A stretch of DNA of 64,000 bases, taken from Candidatus Culexarchaeum yellowstonense (GTDB lineage: Archaea; Thermoproteota; Methanomethylicia; Culexarchaeales; Culexarchaeaceae). Position 1 is the first letter of the stretch, and every line of letters starts with the position of its first letter. Under the pieces are notes generated by a model. It worked only from the letters and a program-made list of their open reading frames with translations, was not told where the DNA came from and did not search any database. The translations under genes and the position numbers were made by a program. This document shows, in pieces, positions 1 to 9,186 of the stretch. The stretch spans positions 62,001-126,000 of the forward strand of contig JANGFR010000003.1 of assembly GCA_024707015.1 (NCBI GenBank), written 5' to 3'.

Positions 1-719
1 AGTGATATTGAATATTCACCCCTAACCCTCATGCAACCTAGAGCCAGCTCAGCTCCGGGAAGAACATTCCTAGCATAATTAAAGAGTTTGAGGAATTCAT
101 CAACACCAACTGGAGGGATATTTTGAAACTCAGTCCCCTTAACTGGGAGGAGGGATAGGAAGATGAGTATATATGGCTTAAAATCCTTAAGGAGCCTTAT
201 TAAATTCTCCTCCTCAGAAACTTTGCCAAAATATGAACCAACCAGAATGTGTGGTGCAATGTAGCTTGGCCCATAACTATAAACAGACTCCAAGGAACCC
301 ATTATAGCATTCCAATCAACATTTAATCCAACAACATCCCTCATGGTTTTAGGGTCGTAAAGAGTGAAATCAACAATATCGACCCCACAATCTCTAAGCA
401 TACTGGCATATGTGGAATCCATTAAACCTCCATGAACACTAACCACCAAATCGAAATCTCTCTTAATCTCACGAAGAGTGGATGTAAAGGGCTTTATTGG
501 AAGCCTACCACTACGATCAAAACCACCACTAATAAGAACACCAACAATACCATACCTACCCTTAAGAAACCTTATCAACTCATATAATTCATGTGGAGAC
601 TCAGCTTGAAGCATCTCCCCAAGAACTCTACCATCACAAAACTTACACTTCAATCCACATTTATCTCCAGTTATGGATATTGAGGGGAAGAGGGGGAGGG
701 GCTTATAACCCTTAACCAA
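1..719 (-). CDS. BioB/LipS-like radical SAM protein (3' end outside window)
   Basis: The reading frame is open from a TTG at 719 to the left window edge, giving about 239 residues. Near the N-terminus it has a radical SAM CX3CX2C cluster (CGLKCKFC), followed by ISGGFDRSG and later LLPVKGTEF, both typical of biotin-synthase-like radical SAM enzymes. It lies 12 bp downstream of lplA on the same strand. Archaea are known to make lipoate with a two-protein radical SAM synthase (LipS1/LipS2), so one of these is a reasonable inference, but the family is not proven here. A GGTG sits 8 bases before the TTG, and no ATG is available in frame. Another BioB-like enzyme is the main alternative. Confidence 0.75.
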   Translation of the reverse strand, partial: MVKGYKPLPLFPSISITGDKCGLKCKFCDGRVLGEMLQAESPHELYELIRFLKGRYGIVGVLISGGFDRSGRLPIKPFTSTLREIKRDFDLVVSVHGGLMDSTYASMLRDCGVDIVDFTLYDPKTMRDVVGLNVDWNAIMGSLESVYSYGPSYIAPHILVGSYFGKVSEEENLIRLLKDFKPYILIFLSLLPVKGTEFQNIPPVGVDEFLKLFNYARNVLPGAELALGCMRVRGEYSIS

Positions 720-731
720 ACCTAAACACCA

Positions 732-1493
732 TTAAACCATGTAATTCCAATCCTTGCTAGAATACTTTTCCCTAGCAAGTTTGGCAGCCAAATTCCATTC
801 ACCCTCAGTAAGCCCTGAAACTCTGAATTCAGCATTGAAAGCCTTCTCAAACCCCTCCATCAAAGCCTTCAAAACCTCATCTCTAGAAACACTCCTATTA
901 AGAGCCTTTGAAACAGTTATAACCCTCTCCTCAAGGGTTTGAACACCCTTATCCTTAAGCTTCTCAGGGACAACCCTAAGCGAACTAGCCATCTTAGATA
1001 TATCTGTGGAGTACATGAAGGTTCCATGTTGTAAAATAGCCTCCCTACGCCTAGTTTGAGCTGAACCGGAAATCTTCCTACCATTAACAACAACATCATT
1101 TAATGGTTTAAACTCCCCACTTAAACCGAGAATTTCAAGGGCTTTAATGAGGCCATTGCAAATATACCTGTAAGATTTAACTATGTCTCTAGGCAAATCA
1201 TCAACTCCAGCCACAACGGAATATGTTATCTCGCCATTCTCATCATGATAGACGGTTCCACCACCAGTAATACGTCTAACCACATCAATACCATTCTTGG
1301 AACAGTAATCCAAATCCACCTCCTCATATATTGATTGGAAGTATCCAATGGTTACGGCACTTGGATGAAACTGATATAAGCGAACAGTATTTGGAACCTT
1401 CCCAAGACACCTATAAGTAAGTATAGCCTCATCAATACCCATCTGTAAAGGTCCATTAACCCTAAGGAATGGGATAAGCCTCCAAACACCCAT
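732..1493 (-). CDS. lplA: Lipoate-protein ligase A, archaeal bipartite type
   Basis: This enzyme activates lipoate as lipoyl-AMP and transfers it to acyl carrier domains such as the E2 or GcvH proteins. It shows the biotin/lipoyl ligase signature RRITGGGTVYHDENGEITYS and the substrate-binding stretch NGRKISGSAQ, with Lys in the expected place. The ATG at 1493 (MGVWRLIPF) is preferred to one 17 codons upstream, because the upstream stretch is hydrophobic and unlike the family. At 253 residues it matches the large subunit of bipartite archaeal LplA, which needs a separate LplB; none is visible here. It is followed directly by a radical SAM gene, forming a likely lipoylation operon. Confidence 0.88.
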   Translation of the reverse strand: MGVWRLIPFLRVNGPLQMGIDEAILTYRCLGKVPNTVRLYQFHPSAVTIGYFQSIYEEVDLDYCSKNGIDVVRRITGGGTVYHDENGEITYSVVAGVDDLPRDIVKSYRYICNGLIKALEILGLSGEFKPLNDVVVNGRKISGSAQTRRREAILQHGTFMYSTDISKMASSLRVVPEKLKDKGVQTLEERVITVSKALNRSVSRDEVLKALMEGFEKAFNAEFRVSGLTEGEWNLAAKLAREKYSSKDWNYMV

Positions 1494-1601
1494 AACCAAA
1501 ACCACAGTAATATAGGCAACAATTGAAATAAATCTTTCCAACAAGCAAACAATGATTAGGATTATATATAGAAATGATAGAATCTAGCTTGGAGAATCCA
1601 T

Positions 1602-2915
1602 ATGAATATTAGGGAATTCATGGGGAAACTTGAAACTGAAGGGAAACTTATAAGGATAAGGAGGGAAGTTTCAGTATACCATGAAGCCGCAGAGGTAATG
1701 GCTACACTGGACGGCAAACCAATATACTTCGAAAATATAAAAGAATCAAAAATACCAGTAGCTGGAAACCTACTATCCTCAAGGCAACTTGTAGCCATGG
1801 CTTTAAACGTGGATGTAAGGGGGATATTGCATAAATTGAATTGGGCTATAAACAACTTAAAGGAGCCGCCAATCGTGGATGAGGGGGCATGCCAAGAAGT
1901 CGTCGAGGGAAATGTGGATTTAACAAAACTCCCAATACTCAAACACATGCCAGGGGATAGGGGGAGATACGTTACAAGCGCAGTATGCATATTAAGAGAT
2001 CCACAAACGGGGGTTAGAAATTCATCCTTCCACAGACTCCTACTACTAGATGAAAGGAGATTTGTGGCTAGAATAGTTGAGGGGAGGGGTACTGACACAA
2101 TACTGAAAAGGTCTGGTGGAGAAGCCGAAGTAGCCATATGCATTGGAAGCCCAATACAAGTAATGATAGCAGCAGCCACATCCCTACCACATGGGGTAGA
2201 TGAACTTGGAATGGCCAACGCACTGGAACCAACACCACTAGTGAAATGCAAGAAGATAGATTTGGAAGTCCCAGCGGAAACTGAAATAGTCTTAGAGGGG
2301 AGAATAACGAGGGAAAAAGCGCCGGAAGGGCCATTCCTAGACATAACTGAAACCTACGACATGGAAAGAGAACAACCAATAATAGAAGTAAAGTGCATAA
2401 CCCATAGGAGAAACCCAATATACCAAGCCCTAATACCCGGAAAAAGTGAGCATAAAATATTGATGGGAATGCCCATGGAACCATCAATATACAATGAAGT
2501 AAACAAAGTATGCAAATGCCTAAACGTATACATAACCCCTGGAGGAGCTTCATGGCTACATGCAATAATACAAATAAAGAAGGAAAGGGAAGATGATGCC
2601 AAGAAAGCTATAGAAGCAGCATTCAAAGCCCACAGATCCCTAAAACACTGCATAATAGTAGATGAAGACATAGACATGTATGATTTAGAAGAAGTGGAAT
2701 GGGCAATAGCGACAAGAGTACAAGCAGATGAAGACATATACATTTATAGGGGGGAGAGAGGGTCATCACTAGACCCATCAGCAAAATACATTCCAGGAGA
2801 AAAGCCCATAACTGCAAAAATGGGGATAGATGCAACAATACCATTGGGAAAGAAGGATAAACCATTCAAAAAGGAAAGATACAAACAAGTAAAAGTTGAA
2901 GAATACCTATCGTAA
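1602..2915 (+). CDS. UbiD-family decarboxylase, probably anhydromevalonate phosphate decarboxylase
   Basis: A 437-residue UbiD-family protein, which would use prenylated FMN to decarboxylate an unsaturated acid. The family core is visible: GDRGRYVTS near residue 118, RIVEGRGTD near 157 and APEGPF near 240-245, which carries the catalytic Glu. The second acidic position of the usual EGPF-x-E pattern is Asp here (EGPFLDI). In most archaea this subfamily acts in the modified mevalonate pathway, converting trans-anhydromevalonate 5-phosphate to isopentenyl phosphate. That role is inferred from the archaeal context, and an aromatic acid decarboxylase remains possible. It diverges from lplA and stands alone. 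Confidence 0.82.
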   Translation: MNIREFMGKLETEGKLIRIRREVSVYHEAAEVMATLDGKPIYFENIKESKIPVAGNLLSSRQLVAMALNVDVRGILHKLNWAINNLKEPPIVDEGACQEVVEGNVDLTKLPILKHMPGDRGRYVTSAVCILRDPQTGVRNSSFHRLLLLDERRFVARIVEGRGTDTILKRSGGEAEVAICIGSPIQVMIAAATSLPHGVDELGMANALEPTPLVKCKKIDLEVPAETEIVLEGRITREKAPEGPFLDITETYDMEREQPIIEVKCITHRRNPIYQALIPGKSEHKILMGMPMEPSIYNEVNKVCKCLNVYITPGGASWLHAIIQIKKEREDDAKKAIEAAFKAHRSLKHCIIVDEDIDMYDLEEVEWAIATRVQADEDIYIYRGERGSSLDPSAKYIPGEKPITAKMGIDATIPLGKKDKPFKKERYKQVKVEEYLS

Positions 2916-3050
2916 CAAAAAATAAGTGGAAGACTACATTAAAATTTAATTAGCCAATGAAGAATTTGCCGAGTACCAACCACATAGTGTGGGATGAAGA
3001 GAAGCTGACACCGAGGCAAAAATTAAATCCAAATAACTAGCAATCTATTA

Positions 3051-3449
3051 ATGAACATAATGAGTGCAGAAAATCACAAAGAGGAAGAGCAATCAGATAG
3101 ATATGTGGAAGCAAAAATAAAAATAGATAGGGAATTATACGAAGCACTGATAGGGATTATGAAGAGCAAATCATTAAACAAAGTAGTAAACGAAGCATTA
3201 AGGGAGTACATAGGCAGAATGGGAACACCCCAAAAGGAAGCGAAAAAGTCTGTTGGAAGCAAAATAATAATTGAATATATTAGGGAGAAATCTGAAATAG
3301 AAGGAAAGCCCATGAAAATAGAGGATATAGCTGAAGAATTAGAATCTGAATACGGAATACCAAGAATGAAAACACTAGAAATGATAGAGAAAATGCTAAA
3401 GGAAGGCCTACTATACCAACCAAAACCCGGATATATAATGCCCACATAA
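3051..3449 (+). CDS. Ribbon-helix-helix plus winged-helix candidate regulator
   Basis: A 132-residue protein not matched to a named family. Residues about 18-60 (YVEAKIKIDRELYEALI, then SLNKVVNEALREYI) look like a ribbon-helix-helix DNA-binding unit. Residues about 72-130 (IIEYIREKSEIEG, MKIEDIAEELESEYG, KMLKEGLLYQPKPGYI) look like a winged helix similar to the MCM C-terminal type. A transcriptional regulator is therefore likely. It ends 22 bp before the alkyladenine glycosylase gene, so the two are probably co-transcribed. ATG codons at 3051 and 3060 are both possible starts. Confidence 0.6.
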   Translation: MNIMSAENHKEEEQSDRYVEAKIKIDRELYEALIGIMKSKSLNKVVNEALREYIGRMGTPQKEAKKSVGSKIIIEYIREKSEIEGKPMKIEDIAEELESEYGIPRMKTLEMIEKMLKEGLLYQPKPGYIMPT

Positions 3450-3471
3450 CTCTGGAGGAGCATCCATAGAA

Positions 3472-4050
3472 ATGATACTACCAAAAGAATATTATTCAAG
3501 AGACCCTGAAGAAACTGCAATAAAACTTCTTGGAAAACTACTTGTAAGAGAATTAAATGGCAAGATAATGTCAGGATACATAGTTGAAACAGAAGCATAC
3601 CATGGAGCATGGGATCCAGCATCAAAAGCATATAAAAGCCAGAGAGGAGACTTAGCCAAAACATTGTATGGAGAAGTAGGGTTAACGCTGATATATGGGA
3701 TACATGGCAAATGGCTACTAAACATAGTGGCACATAAAGGTGATGGCGGAGCAGTACTAATAAGAGCCATAGAACCCCATGAAGGACTAGAATACATGAT
3801 GAAAAATGCTGAAACAACAAATCCATCAAAAATAACCAGTGGACCCGGAAAACTATGCAAGGCATTATCCATAGACAAAAAACTACACAAAAAACCAGTA
3901 TACACGAAGGAAAGCGGATTATGGATTGAAGAGGGGAGAAATGTTGAAGAATGGGAGATCATGAAGAGCCATAGAATAGGAGTTAAAGTAGATCTAGAAA
4001 AGCCATTAAGATTTTACGTCAAGGGGAACCCACATGTATCAAGAGGGTAA
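3472..4050 (+). CDS. DNA-3-methyladenine (alkyladenine) glycosylase, AAG/MPG family
   Basis: This base-excision-repair enzyme removes alkylated purines. The AAG fold signature is clear: LLGKLLVRELNGKIMSGYIVETEAYHG carries the catalytic Glu in ETEAY (split here only for description), followed by LIYGIHGKWLLNIV and AVLIRAIEP. Its 192 residues match the bacterial and archaeal family length. The usual AYRG/RTPRN segment is altered (AYKSQRGDLAKTLYG). A GGAGG lies 13 bases before the ATG. It is the second gene of a probable two-gene operon with the preceding regulator, which might sense alkylation stress; that link is inference. Confidence 0.88.
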   Translation: MILPKEYYSRDPEETAIKLLGKLLVRELNGKIMSGYIVETEAYHGAWDPASKAYKSQRGDLAKTLYGEVGLTLIYGIHGKWLLNIVAHKGDGGAVLIRAIEPHEGLEYMMKNAETTNPSKITSGPGKLCKALSIDKKLHKKPVYTKESGLWIEEGRNVEEWEIMKSHRIGVKVDLEKPLRFYVKGNPHVSRG

Positions 4051-4074
4051 AAGGTTGATGAAAAACAGCTAAAT

Positions 4075-5442
4075 TCAAGTTCTTGTTAACGATAGCAGTA
4101 TAGCAGCGAGTTGTATTGAAACTAGATGTCTGATGGGTATAGTGTAATAGTTTGATAAACTATTCAATTCGCTTATTCCATTCTCCAGTTTTTTAAGAGA
4201 TAATTTTTGAACTTCCTCTAAATCTTTCGATGAAACCCCCTTAGCCATCTCATACTGTATTGCTCTATATATTAGTCCATACCTGAATATGTATCCTATG
4301 TACGAGTTGAGGTAGGTGTCGAAGGCCTGTGCAACCGTTGCACTTTCACTTAATTCTGGTGTCGCTCCAATCCACTTCTCCTCAGCCTCAAACTGAGGTT
4401 TTATAGCCCTCCTAGTATATGATAGAGCCTCATAGAATGGGTTATCCACACTCATATACTTGGATATCCTATCAAGATCCTTCTCAAGATCTTCAAAGAG
4501 CATCTTATCCTTCTTATGGGATATCCTAAGGAGCTCCCTTCTAGGTACACCAAGGGGAATATCTATGCTCAACCTATAATCATATATGTATGGAACTTCA
4601 CATACAAGCTCAAAGACTTCTGGATTGACCCTCCTAGCGTAATCGTAACTACTACCGCCATGCTCAATTAAGCTTGATGGATCCCTACCAAGATACTTCT
4701 CCAACCAATCATACATCTCCCCAAGTCCAGGCATCCTGAAAACTGCATCACATATCTTCTCCATATATGGTGTTTCAGCTTCACCCATATGTATAGGCAC
4801 ATTATACCTCCTAGGAACATCCCTAAACAATTTCAAAACGTCTTCACTTAAAACTCTTGAAATGTAATAGTATGTTCCAGTGAAAAATGAGTTATGCAAA
4901 CTGTATATATGTGTAGGCCTCCATTCATCTATAATCTTCATTAAAGCCTTAGTTTCAATGACAGGCTTACCCCACTTAAAAGACTTATACTCGATTGGGA
5001 AGCTCCACTCCACCTGCATATATGCTGGAGGCCTATAATAGTTTAATGCATACTTCCAAAGACTAAAGGAACCCTTAAACCAACCCTCATTAAGTTTAGC
5101 TCCAAAGACATCTGCAACCTTAACAATGATCCACGTGGCACCTAAACTCTTAAGTAACTCCCTATCAGAAGCCAACTTCCTACTAAGAAATTCAAGAGTT
5201 AAGGAACCCACAGGCTCGTTGGGATGTGGAAAAGCAAAAGCTAAAACCCTACGATCCTCACCACCCCTAATGATCAAAGCTTCAACTGGAAACCCATTAA
5301 CCCTAGAATCACCATAATCAACAAGTTCAACAACATCCTTAAACTCGGCAGCCAAAGCACGTGAAGACCCATAAAGCTCAGAAACATTCATGAAACTATC
5401 AAAATCAGGAATTACCCTCAAAACACTGTCAATGGAAATCAT
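4075..5442 (-). CDS. M14-family zinc carboxypeptidase-like protein
   Basis: A 455-residue protein with the M14 zinc-binding HxxE pattern in FAFPHPNEPVGS near residue 72, and a later zinc-ligand His in HIYSLHNSFF near 180. A Glu-rich segment (IEHGGSSYDYARR, then ELVCEVPYIYD) could supply the catalytic Glu. It most resembles the carboxypeptidase/aminoacylase-like branch of M14; the substrate cannot be read from the sequence. The C-terminal 130 residues are helical and unlike the peptidase core. No signal peptide is seen, so it is probably cytoplasmic. It converges with the glycosylase gene, leaving 24 bp between their ends. Confidence 0.72.
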   Translation of the reverse strand: MISIDSVLRVIPDFDSFMNVSELYGSSRALAAEFKDVVELVDYGDSRVNGFPVEALIIRGGEDRRVLAFAFPHPNEPVGSLTLEFLSRKLASDRELLKSLGATWIIVKVADVFGAKLNEGWFKGSFSLWKYALNYYRPPAYMQVEWSFPIEYKSFKWGKPVIETKALMKIIDEWRPTHIYSLHNSFFTGTYYYISRVLSEDVLKLFRDVPRRYNVPIHMGEAETPYMEKICDAVFRMPGLGEMYDWLEKYLGRDPSSLIEHGGSSYDYARRVNPEVFELVCEVPYIYDYRLSIDIPLGVPRRELLRISHKKDKMLFEDLEKDLDRISKYMSVDNPFYEALSYTRRAIKPQFEAEEKWIGATPELSESATVAQAFDTYLNSYIGYIFRYGLIYRAIQYEMAKGVSSKDLEEVQKLSLKKLENGISELNSLSNYYTIPIRHLVSIQLAAILLSLTRT

Positions 5443-5639
5443 TTAAACACCAAAGTAAAACTATTATAACAAATTTTTAAATCCTTCCCTTTACATTAAA
5501 ATAATTTATTACGAAAATGGAAAGTTTAATAGAAAAACTCAACATAGCCAAATGAAAACCTCACAAATAACATGAATAGAAATACTGGAGCGGAGGAAAA
5601 AAGATAAAGTTGAAGCACAATTTATAATATTGAATAAGT

Positions 5640-6752
5640 TTGGGGAAATGCTTAATATGCAATTCTAAATCACCATTGATATCGGACAACATAGGCGTCT
5701 GTGCAAAGTGTATTATGGAGAAGCCCGATGAAGCATTAAAGATTGTTAGTAGGGTTCGTAGAGCAACCCGTGAAGTCTTCGATTTACCAGCAGAAATCCC
5801 AAGAGATCCAGATGGATTAAAATGTGGAATTTGTGGAAATGAATGTATCATTGGAATTGGGAAGAAGGGGTTTTGCGGATTAACATACAACATCGATGGA
5901 AAACTCGTACGTCTAGGTGGAAATACGGATAAGGGGGTTCTGGAATGGTACTACGACCCCCTACCAACGAATTGTGTTGCATGGTGGTTCTGCCCAGGAT
6001 GTACCGGTGCAGGATACCCTAAATATGCATATAAACCCACAGCGGAAACAGGCTACGTGAATTTGGCAGTATTTTATGGTGCATGTAGCTTAGACTGCCT
6101 ATTCTGCCAAAACTGGCATTATAGAAGCTTGTCAAAGAAGCTGAGTCCATACATGAGTAGCGAGGAACTTGCAAACAAGGTTAACAATAGAGTTTCATGT
6201 ATATGCTTCTTCGGAGGAGACCCATCACCACAAATGCCACACGCCATAAAAACCAGTGAAATAGCCATGGAAAAAGCGGAAAAGGAAGGACGCATACTGA
6301 GAATATGCTGGGAAACCAATGGGAATATGAGTAGAGGATATGCATTAAGAGCAGCTGAACTATCATTCAATACTGGTGGAGTAGTGAAATTCGATTTAAA
6401 GGCTTGGGATGAAAACCTCTATAAGGCATTATGCGGAGTATCCAATAAACCATCATTTGAAAACTTCAAAATTATAGGTGAAAAATACTTTAGGGAGAGA
6501 AGTGAAGTGCCAATTTTAACTGCAAGCACCCTCCTAATACCAGGATACATAGATGCCATTGAAGTGGAAAATATAGCGAAATTCATTGCAGAAATAGATC
6601 CAAACATACCATACACACTACTCGCATTCTACCCACAATACGTAATGGACGATCTACCAACAACAAGTAGGAAACAGGCATATGAATGCTATGAAGTTGC
6701 AAAGAAGTATTTGAAAAATGTGAGAATAGGAAACATACACCTGCTATCCTAA
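5640..6752 (+). CDS. PflA-like (AmmeMemoRadiSam-type) radical SAM protein
   Basis: A 370-residue protein with a N-terminal zinc-ribbon-like CLICN-x12-CAKC, then the segment CGICGNECIIG and KKGFCGLTYNIDGKL found in radical SAM proteins of the AmmeMemoRadiSam/PflA-activase group, then the radical SAM cluster CSLDCLFC near residue 152. FFGGDPSPQ and VKFDLKAW follow as expected for the TIM-barrel core. The reaction is unknown; glycyl-radical activation or a modification role is possible. The start is TTG at 5640, and no ATG is available in frame before the first Cys pair. Confidence 0.75.
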   Translation: MGKCLICNSKSPLISDNIGVCAKCIMEKPDEALKIVSRVRRATREVFDLPAEIPRDPDGLKCGICGNECIIGIGKKGFCGLTYNIDGKLVRLGGNTDKGVLEWYYDPLPTNCVAWWFCPGCTGAGYPKYAYKPTAETGYVNLAVFYGACSLDCLFCQNWHYRSLSKKLSPYMSSEELANKVNNRVSCICFFGGDPSPQMPHAIKTSEIAMEKAEKEGRILRICWETNGNMSRGYALRAAELSFNTGGVVKFDLKAWDENLYKALCGVSNKPSFENFKIIGEKYFRERSEVPILTASTLLIPGYIDAIEVENIAKFIAEIDPNIPYTLLAFYPQYVMDDLPTTSRKQAYECYEVAKKYLKNVRIGNIHLLS

Positions 6753-6779
6753 ATTCTGAAAATCCAGATACCATCAAAT

Positions 6780-7712
6780 TTAGAGTAGATATGGATATCT
6801 CATCAGACTATCAGCAGCTATTGTAACAACATTCTTCCCAGGACCCAACTCTTCAGCGATCTTCAAAGCTTCAAAAACAGCTGCACCAGTAGAGGGGCCG
6901 ACAAATAAACCCTCCTTCAAAGCAAGCATCTTCACCATATTAACAGCATCCCCCTCACCAACCTCAACAACCCTATCAATGTAACCCCTATACTTCAAGA
7001 ACAATTCTGGAACAACATTCTTCGCCAACCCATCAATATATTCGTTGCTCACAGGCTTCCCATGAATTATGGAAGACCCCCTCGGCACAACACCCACAAC
7101 AAGCACATCCCCACCCAACCTCTCCTTCAAATACTTACCAACACCAGTAATAGTGCCACCAGTCCCCACACCCATAACAAACGCATCAACCCTACCATTC
7201 AATTGATCAACAATCTCCCTAGCCGTAGTCTCATAATGAGCTCTAAAATTAGCTTCATTGGAAAACTGATTCATGAATAACCCATTGAGTCTGGCTTCAA
7301 GCTCCTTAGCCTTCAAAAATCTGGGATCAACATCACCAATTCCACTAGAATCAACTTCAACAACCTCAGCACCAAGAAGCTTCAAGATAGACATCTTAAC
7401 TGGAGAAATCTCCACTTCAGCTATGAAGATAGCTTTCAAACCAAGCCTAACACACATCCAAGCCAACGATAAAGCAGTATTACCACTACTAACCTCCACA
7501 ATGCAACCACCCTCCCTCAGCCTTCCACTCTCAATAGCATCTTTAAGCATGTAATAGGCAATTCTATCCTTATGACTACCACCAGGATTCATATACTCCA
7601 ACTTCAAATAAATTGAAGCAGCAGTAGATGAAGCAATTCTATTAAGCCTCAAAACAGGAGTATTGCCAATAGCCTTCCCAATCTCCTCCAACTTAGAGAA
7701 CAAATAAAACAC
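6780..7712 (-). CDS. Cysteine synthase-like PLP enzyme (CysK/CBS family)
   Basis: A 310-residue fold-type II PLP enzyme. The PLP lysine is in NPGGSHKDR near residue 48, the substrate loop is SSGNTALS, and the phosphate-binding loop is GTGGTITG. The C-terminal SxG position appears as ADSLMRYP. These features fit O-acetylserine, O-phosphoserine or cystathionine chemistry; the exact acceptor is not resolved. No sulfur-assimilation genes are beside it. Its 3' end faces the radical SAM gene, with 27 bp between them. Confidence 0.85.
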   Translation of the reverse strand: MFYLFSKLEEIGKAIGNTPVLRLNRIASSTAASIYLKLEYMNPGGSHKDRIAYYMLKDAIESGRLREGGCIVEVSSGNTALSLAWMCVRLGLKAIFIAEVEISPVKMSILKLLGAEVVEVDSSGIGDVDPRFLKAKELEARLNGLFMNQFSNEANFRAHYETTAREIVDQLNGRVDAFVMGVGTGGTITGVGKYLKERLGGDVLVVGVVPRGSSIIHGKPVSNEYIDGLAKNVVPELFLKYRGYIDRVVEVGEGDAVNMVKMLALKEGLFVGPSTGAAVFEALKIAEELGPGKNVVTIAADSLMRYPYLL

Positions 7713-7739
7713 CGTAAACTACATAATGTGAAAACATAT

Positions 7740-7865
7740 TTATAGTCGTTTTCGCTCTCCCCATCTCCTAATCTCCTTAACACCATCCCAACCATCAACC
7801 TTCCTTCTAAGGAAATCCATTAAGAAAGCAGCTCTCCTAGCCTTCTCAAAATCCCTTATAAACAT
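7740..7865 (-). CDS. Possible 41-residue basic protein
   Basis: A short frame opens at ATG 7865 and ends at TAA 7740-7742. The product is strongly basic and helical (MFIRDFEKARRAAFLMDFLR, then GVKEIRRWGERKRL). It fills the gap between two minus-strand genes, and GAGGAG lies a few bases before the ATG. In-frame sequence stays open further upstream without a standard start. It matches no family I recognise and could be chance or a gene remnant. Confidence 0.3.
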   Translation of the reverse strand: MFIRDFEKARRAAFLMDFLRRKVDGWDGVKEIRRWGERKRL

Positions 7866-7952
7866 AGCTCCTCTCCTCCGATTCCTCGCAACCGTCCTCC
7901 TAAGACATATTTAAATTAATTTATATGCTACTTATGAAATTAGGCTTCCACA

Positions 7953-9077
7953 CTAAGTTAATTCTTTAAGTCCTCTATCAAGAATCTCCTTTAAGATCTT
8001 CTCATGCGATACCATTTTCTTCTTTAATAGTCTGGGGTATTGCTTTAACTTTTCACCATAAATGTATTGTTCCGTCAGATTTGCCGTAAGTTCGTGGAGT
8101 TTCGGTGTTCTACCATGCTTTACATAATAGTTCCATGCTTCATAGAGTGTTGGTCTTAGGACATACTTTCCATTTTCCATGTAGTGCATGCCGCAACAAT
8201 TCTTGACTGTGTGATGATCGTATAGGCCCTCCTTGCATGTTGAGAACTCAATACCATACTTATCGCATAAGCGCCTGATTTCAGAGTAGACTTTAATTCT
8301 CCATTGAATGTTTGGTCTAACAACTTTTGATGGAACTTCAACTGATGGTGAATATGAAGACCATGCGTTTAAATCCTTATATATGCTTTTATCGTAAGCT
8401 AAATCTTCATAAACCTTCAAGTTTCCAACCTCATCCCTCAAAGCCTCAACGATAATTTGCTTCACACCTACCTCTTTACATTGCTCAACTATATTCTCAG
8501 CTTCATAATCAGATATTCCAGGTATTAGTGGTTGAAGTCTAACTATTACTGGAACACCTTCCTTAGAGAGCTTCTCAGCCATATCAAGCCTCTCCAATGG
8601 TGATGGAACATTGGGCTCCAATACCTTCGCAATCCCCCCATTGATCGTGGATAACGATATCTGTACTACAACTAAACCTCTATCATTAAGAGCCATTAAA
8701 ACGTTTAGGATATCTCTATCCAGTAGGAGTGTTGACTTCGTATTAATTATCAATGGCACATCATAATCCAAGCATAAACCCATTATACATCTACTAAACT
8801 TAAACTCCAACTCCAATGGTTGAAATGGGTCTATCAATGTGGATAGCCTAAATGGTATGGTCTTCAACCCCCTCCTATTCAAGAAGCTCAATATCCTCCT
8901 AAAACCCCTAACAACTTCAAAGCCGAAACTGCTTGGTGAAGATTCAACCCTATACCAACGCCCAAAACAGTAAACGCATCTATGCATACAAGTCTGGTAA
9001 GGATCAATCCTAAGTATAGAGTAACAGTATGGGCTAACATTAATACTTGGATTGATGACAAATTGATCTAAATCCAT
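7953..9077 (-). CDS. SplB-like radical SAM protein
   Basis: A radical SAM protein with the cluster CMHRCVYC near residue 30, preceded by ILRIDPYQ. The arrangement, with STLIDPFQPLE and a long C-terminal region carrying further cysteines (CDKYGIEFSTCKEG, VKNCCGMHY), resembles the spore-photoproduct-lyase-like group found in many archaea. The biological substrate is unknown. The ATG at 9077 (MDLDQFVINPS) is chosen over one 15 codons upstream, because the upstream stretch is an AT-rich hydrophobic extension over the likely promoter. Confidence 0.75.
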   Translation of the reverse strand: MDLDQFVINPSINVSPYCYSILRIDPYQTCMHRCVYCFGRWYRVESSPSSFGFEVVRGFRRILSFLNRRGLKTIPFRLSTLIDPFQPLELEFKFSRCIMGLCLDYDVPLIINTKSTLLLDRDILNVLMALNDRGLVVVQISLSTINGGIAKVLEPNVPSPLERLDMAEKLSKEGVPVIVRLQPLIPGISDYEAENIVEQCKEVGVKQIIVEALRDEVGNLKVYEDLAYDKSIYKDLNAWSSYSPSVEVPSKVVRPNIQWRIKVYSEIRRLCDKYGIEFSTCKEGLYDHHTVKNCCGMHYMENGKYVLRPTLYEAWNYYVKHGRTPKLHELTANLTEQYIYGEKLKQYPRLLKKKMVSHEKILKEILDRGLKELT

Positions 9078-9186
9078 CAACACCCAAAATAAATTAACAT
9101 AAAAATTTAAAAAGAATATCATTTAAGGTAAAGCATATTCGAAGAATTTTTAAATTTCAACTACAGAAGTGCTTGTGGTATTATGA

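Noticed and set aside
2950-3020. Possible C/D box guide RNA, from AATGAAG, GATGAAG and CTGA motifs
   Set aside because: The boxes are imperfect and the spacing after the second C-like box leaves only about 5 bases for a guide, so no real C/D arrangement forms.
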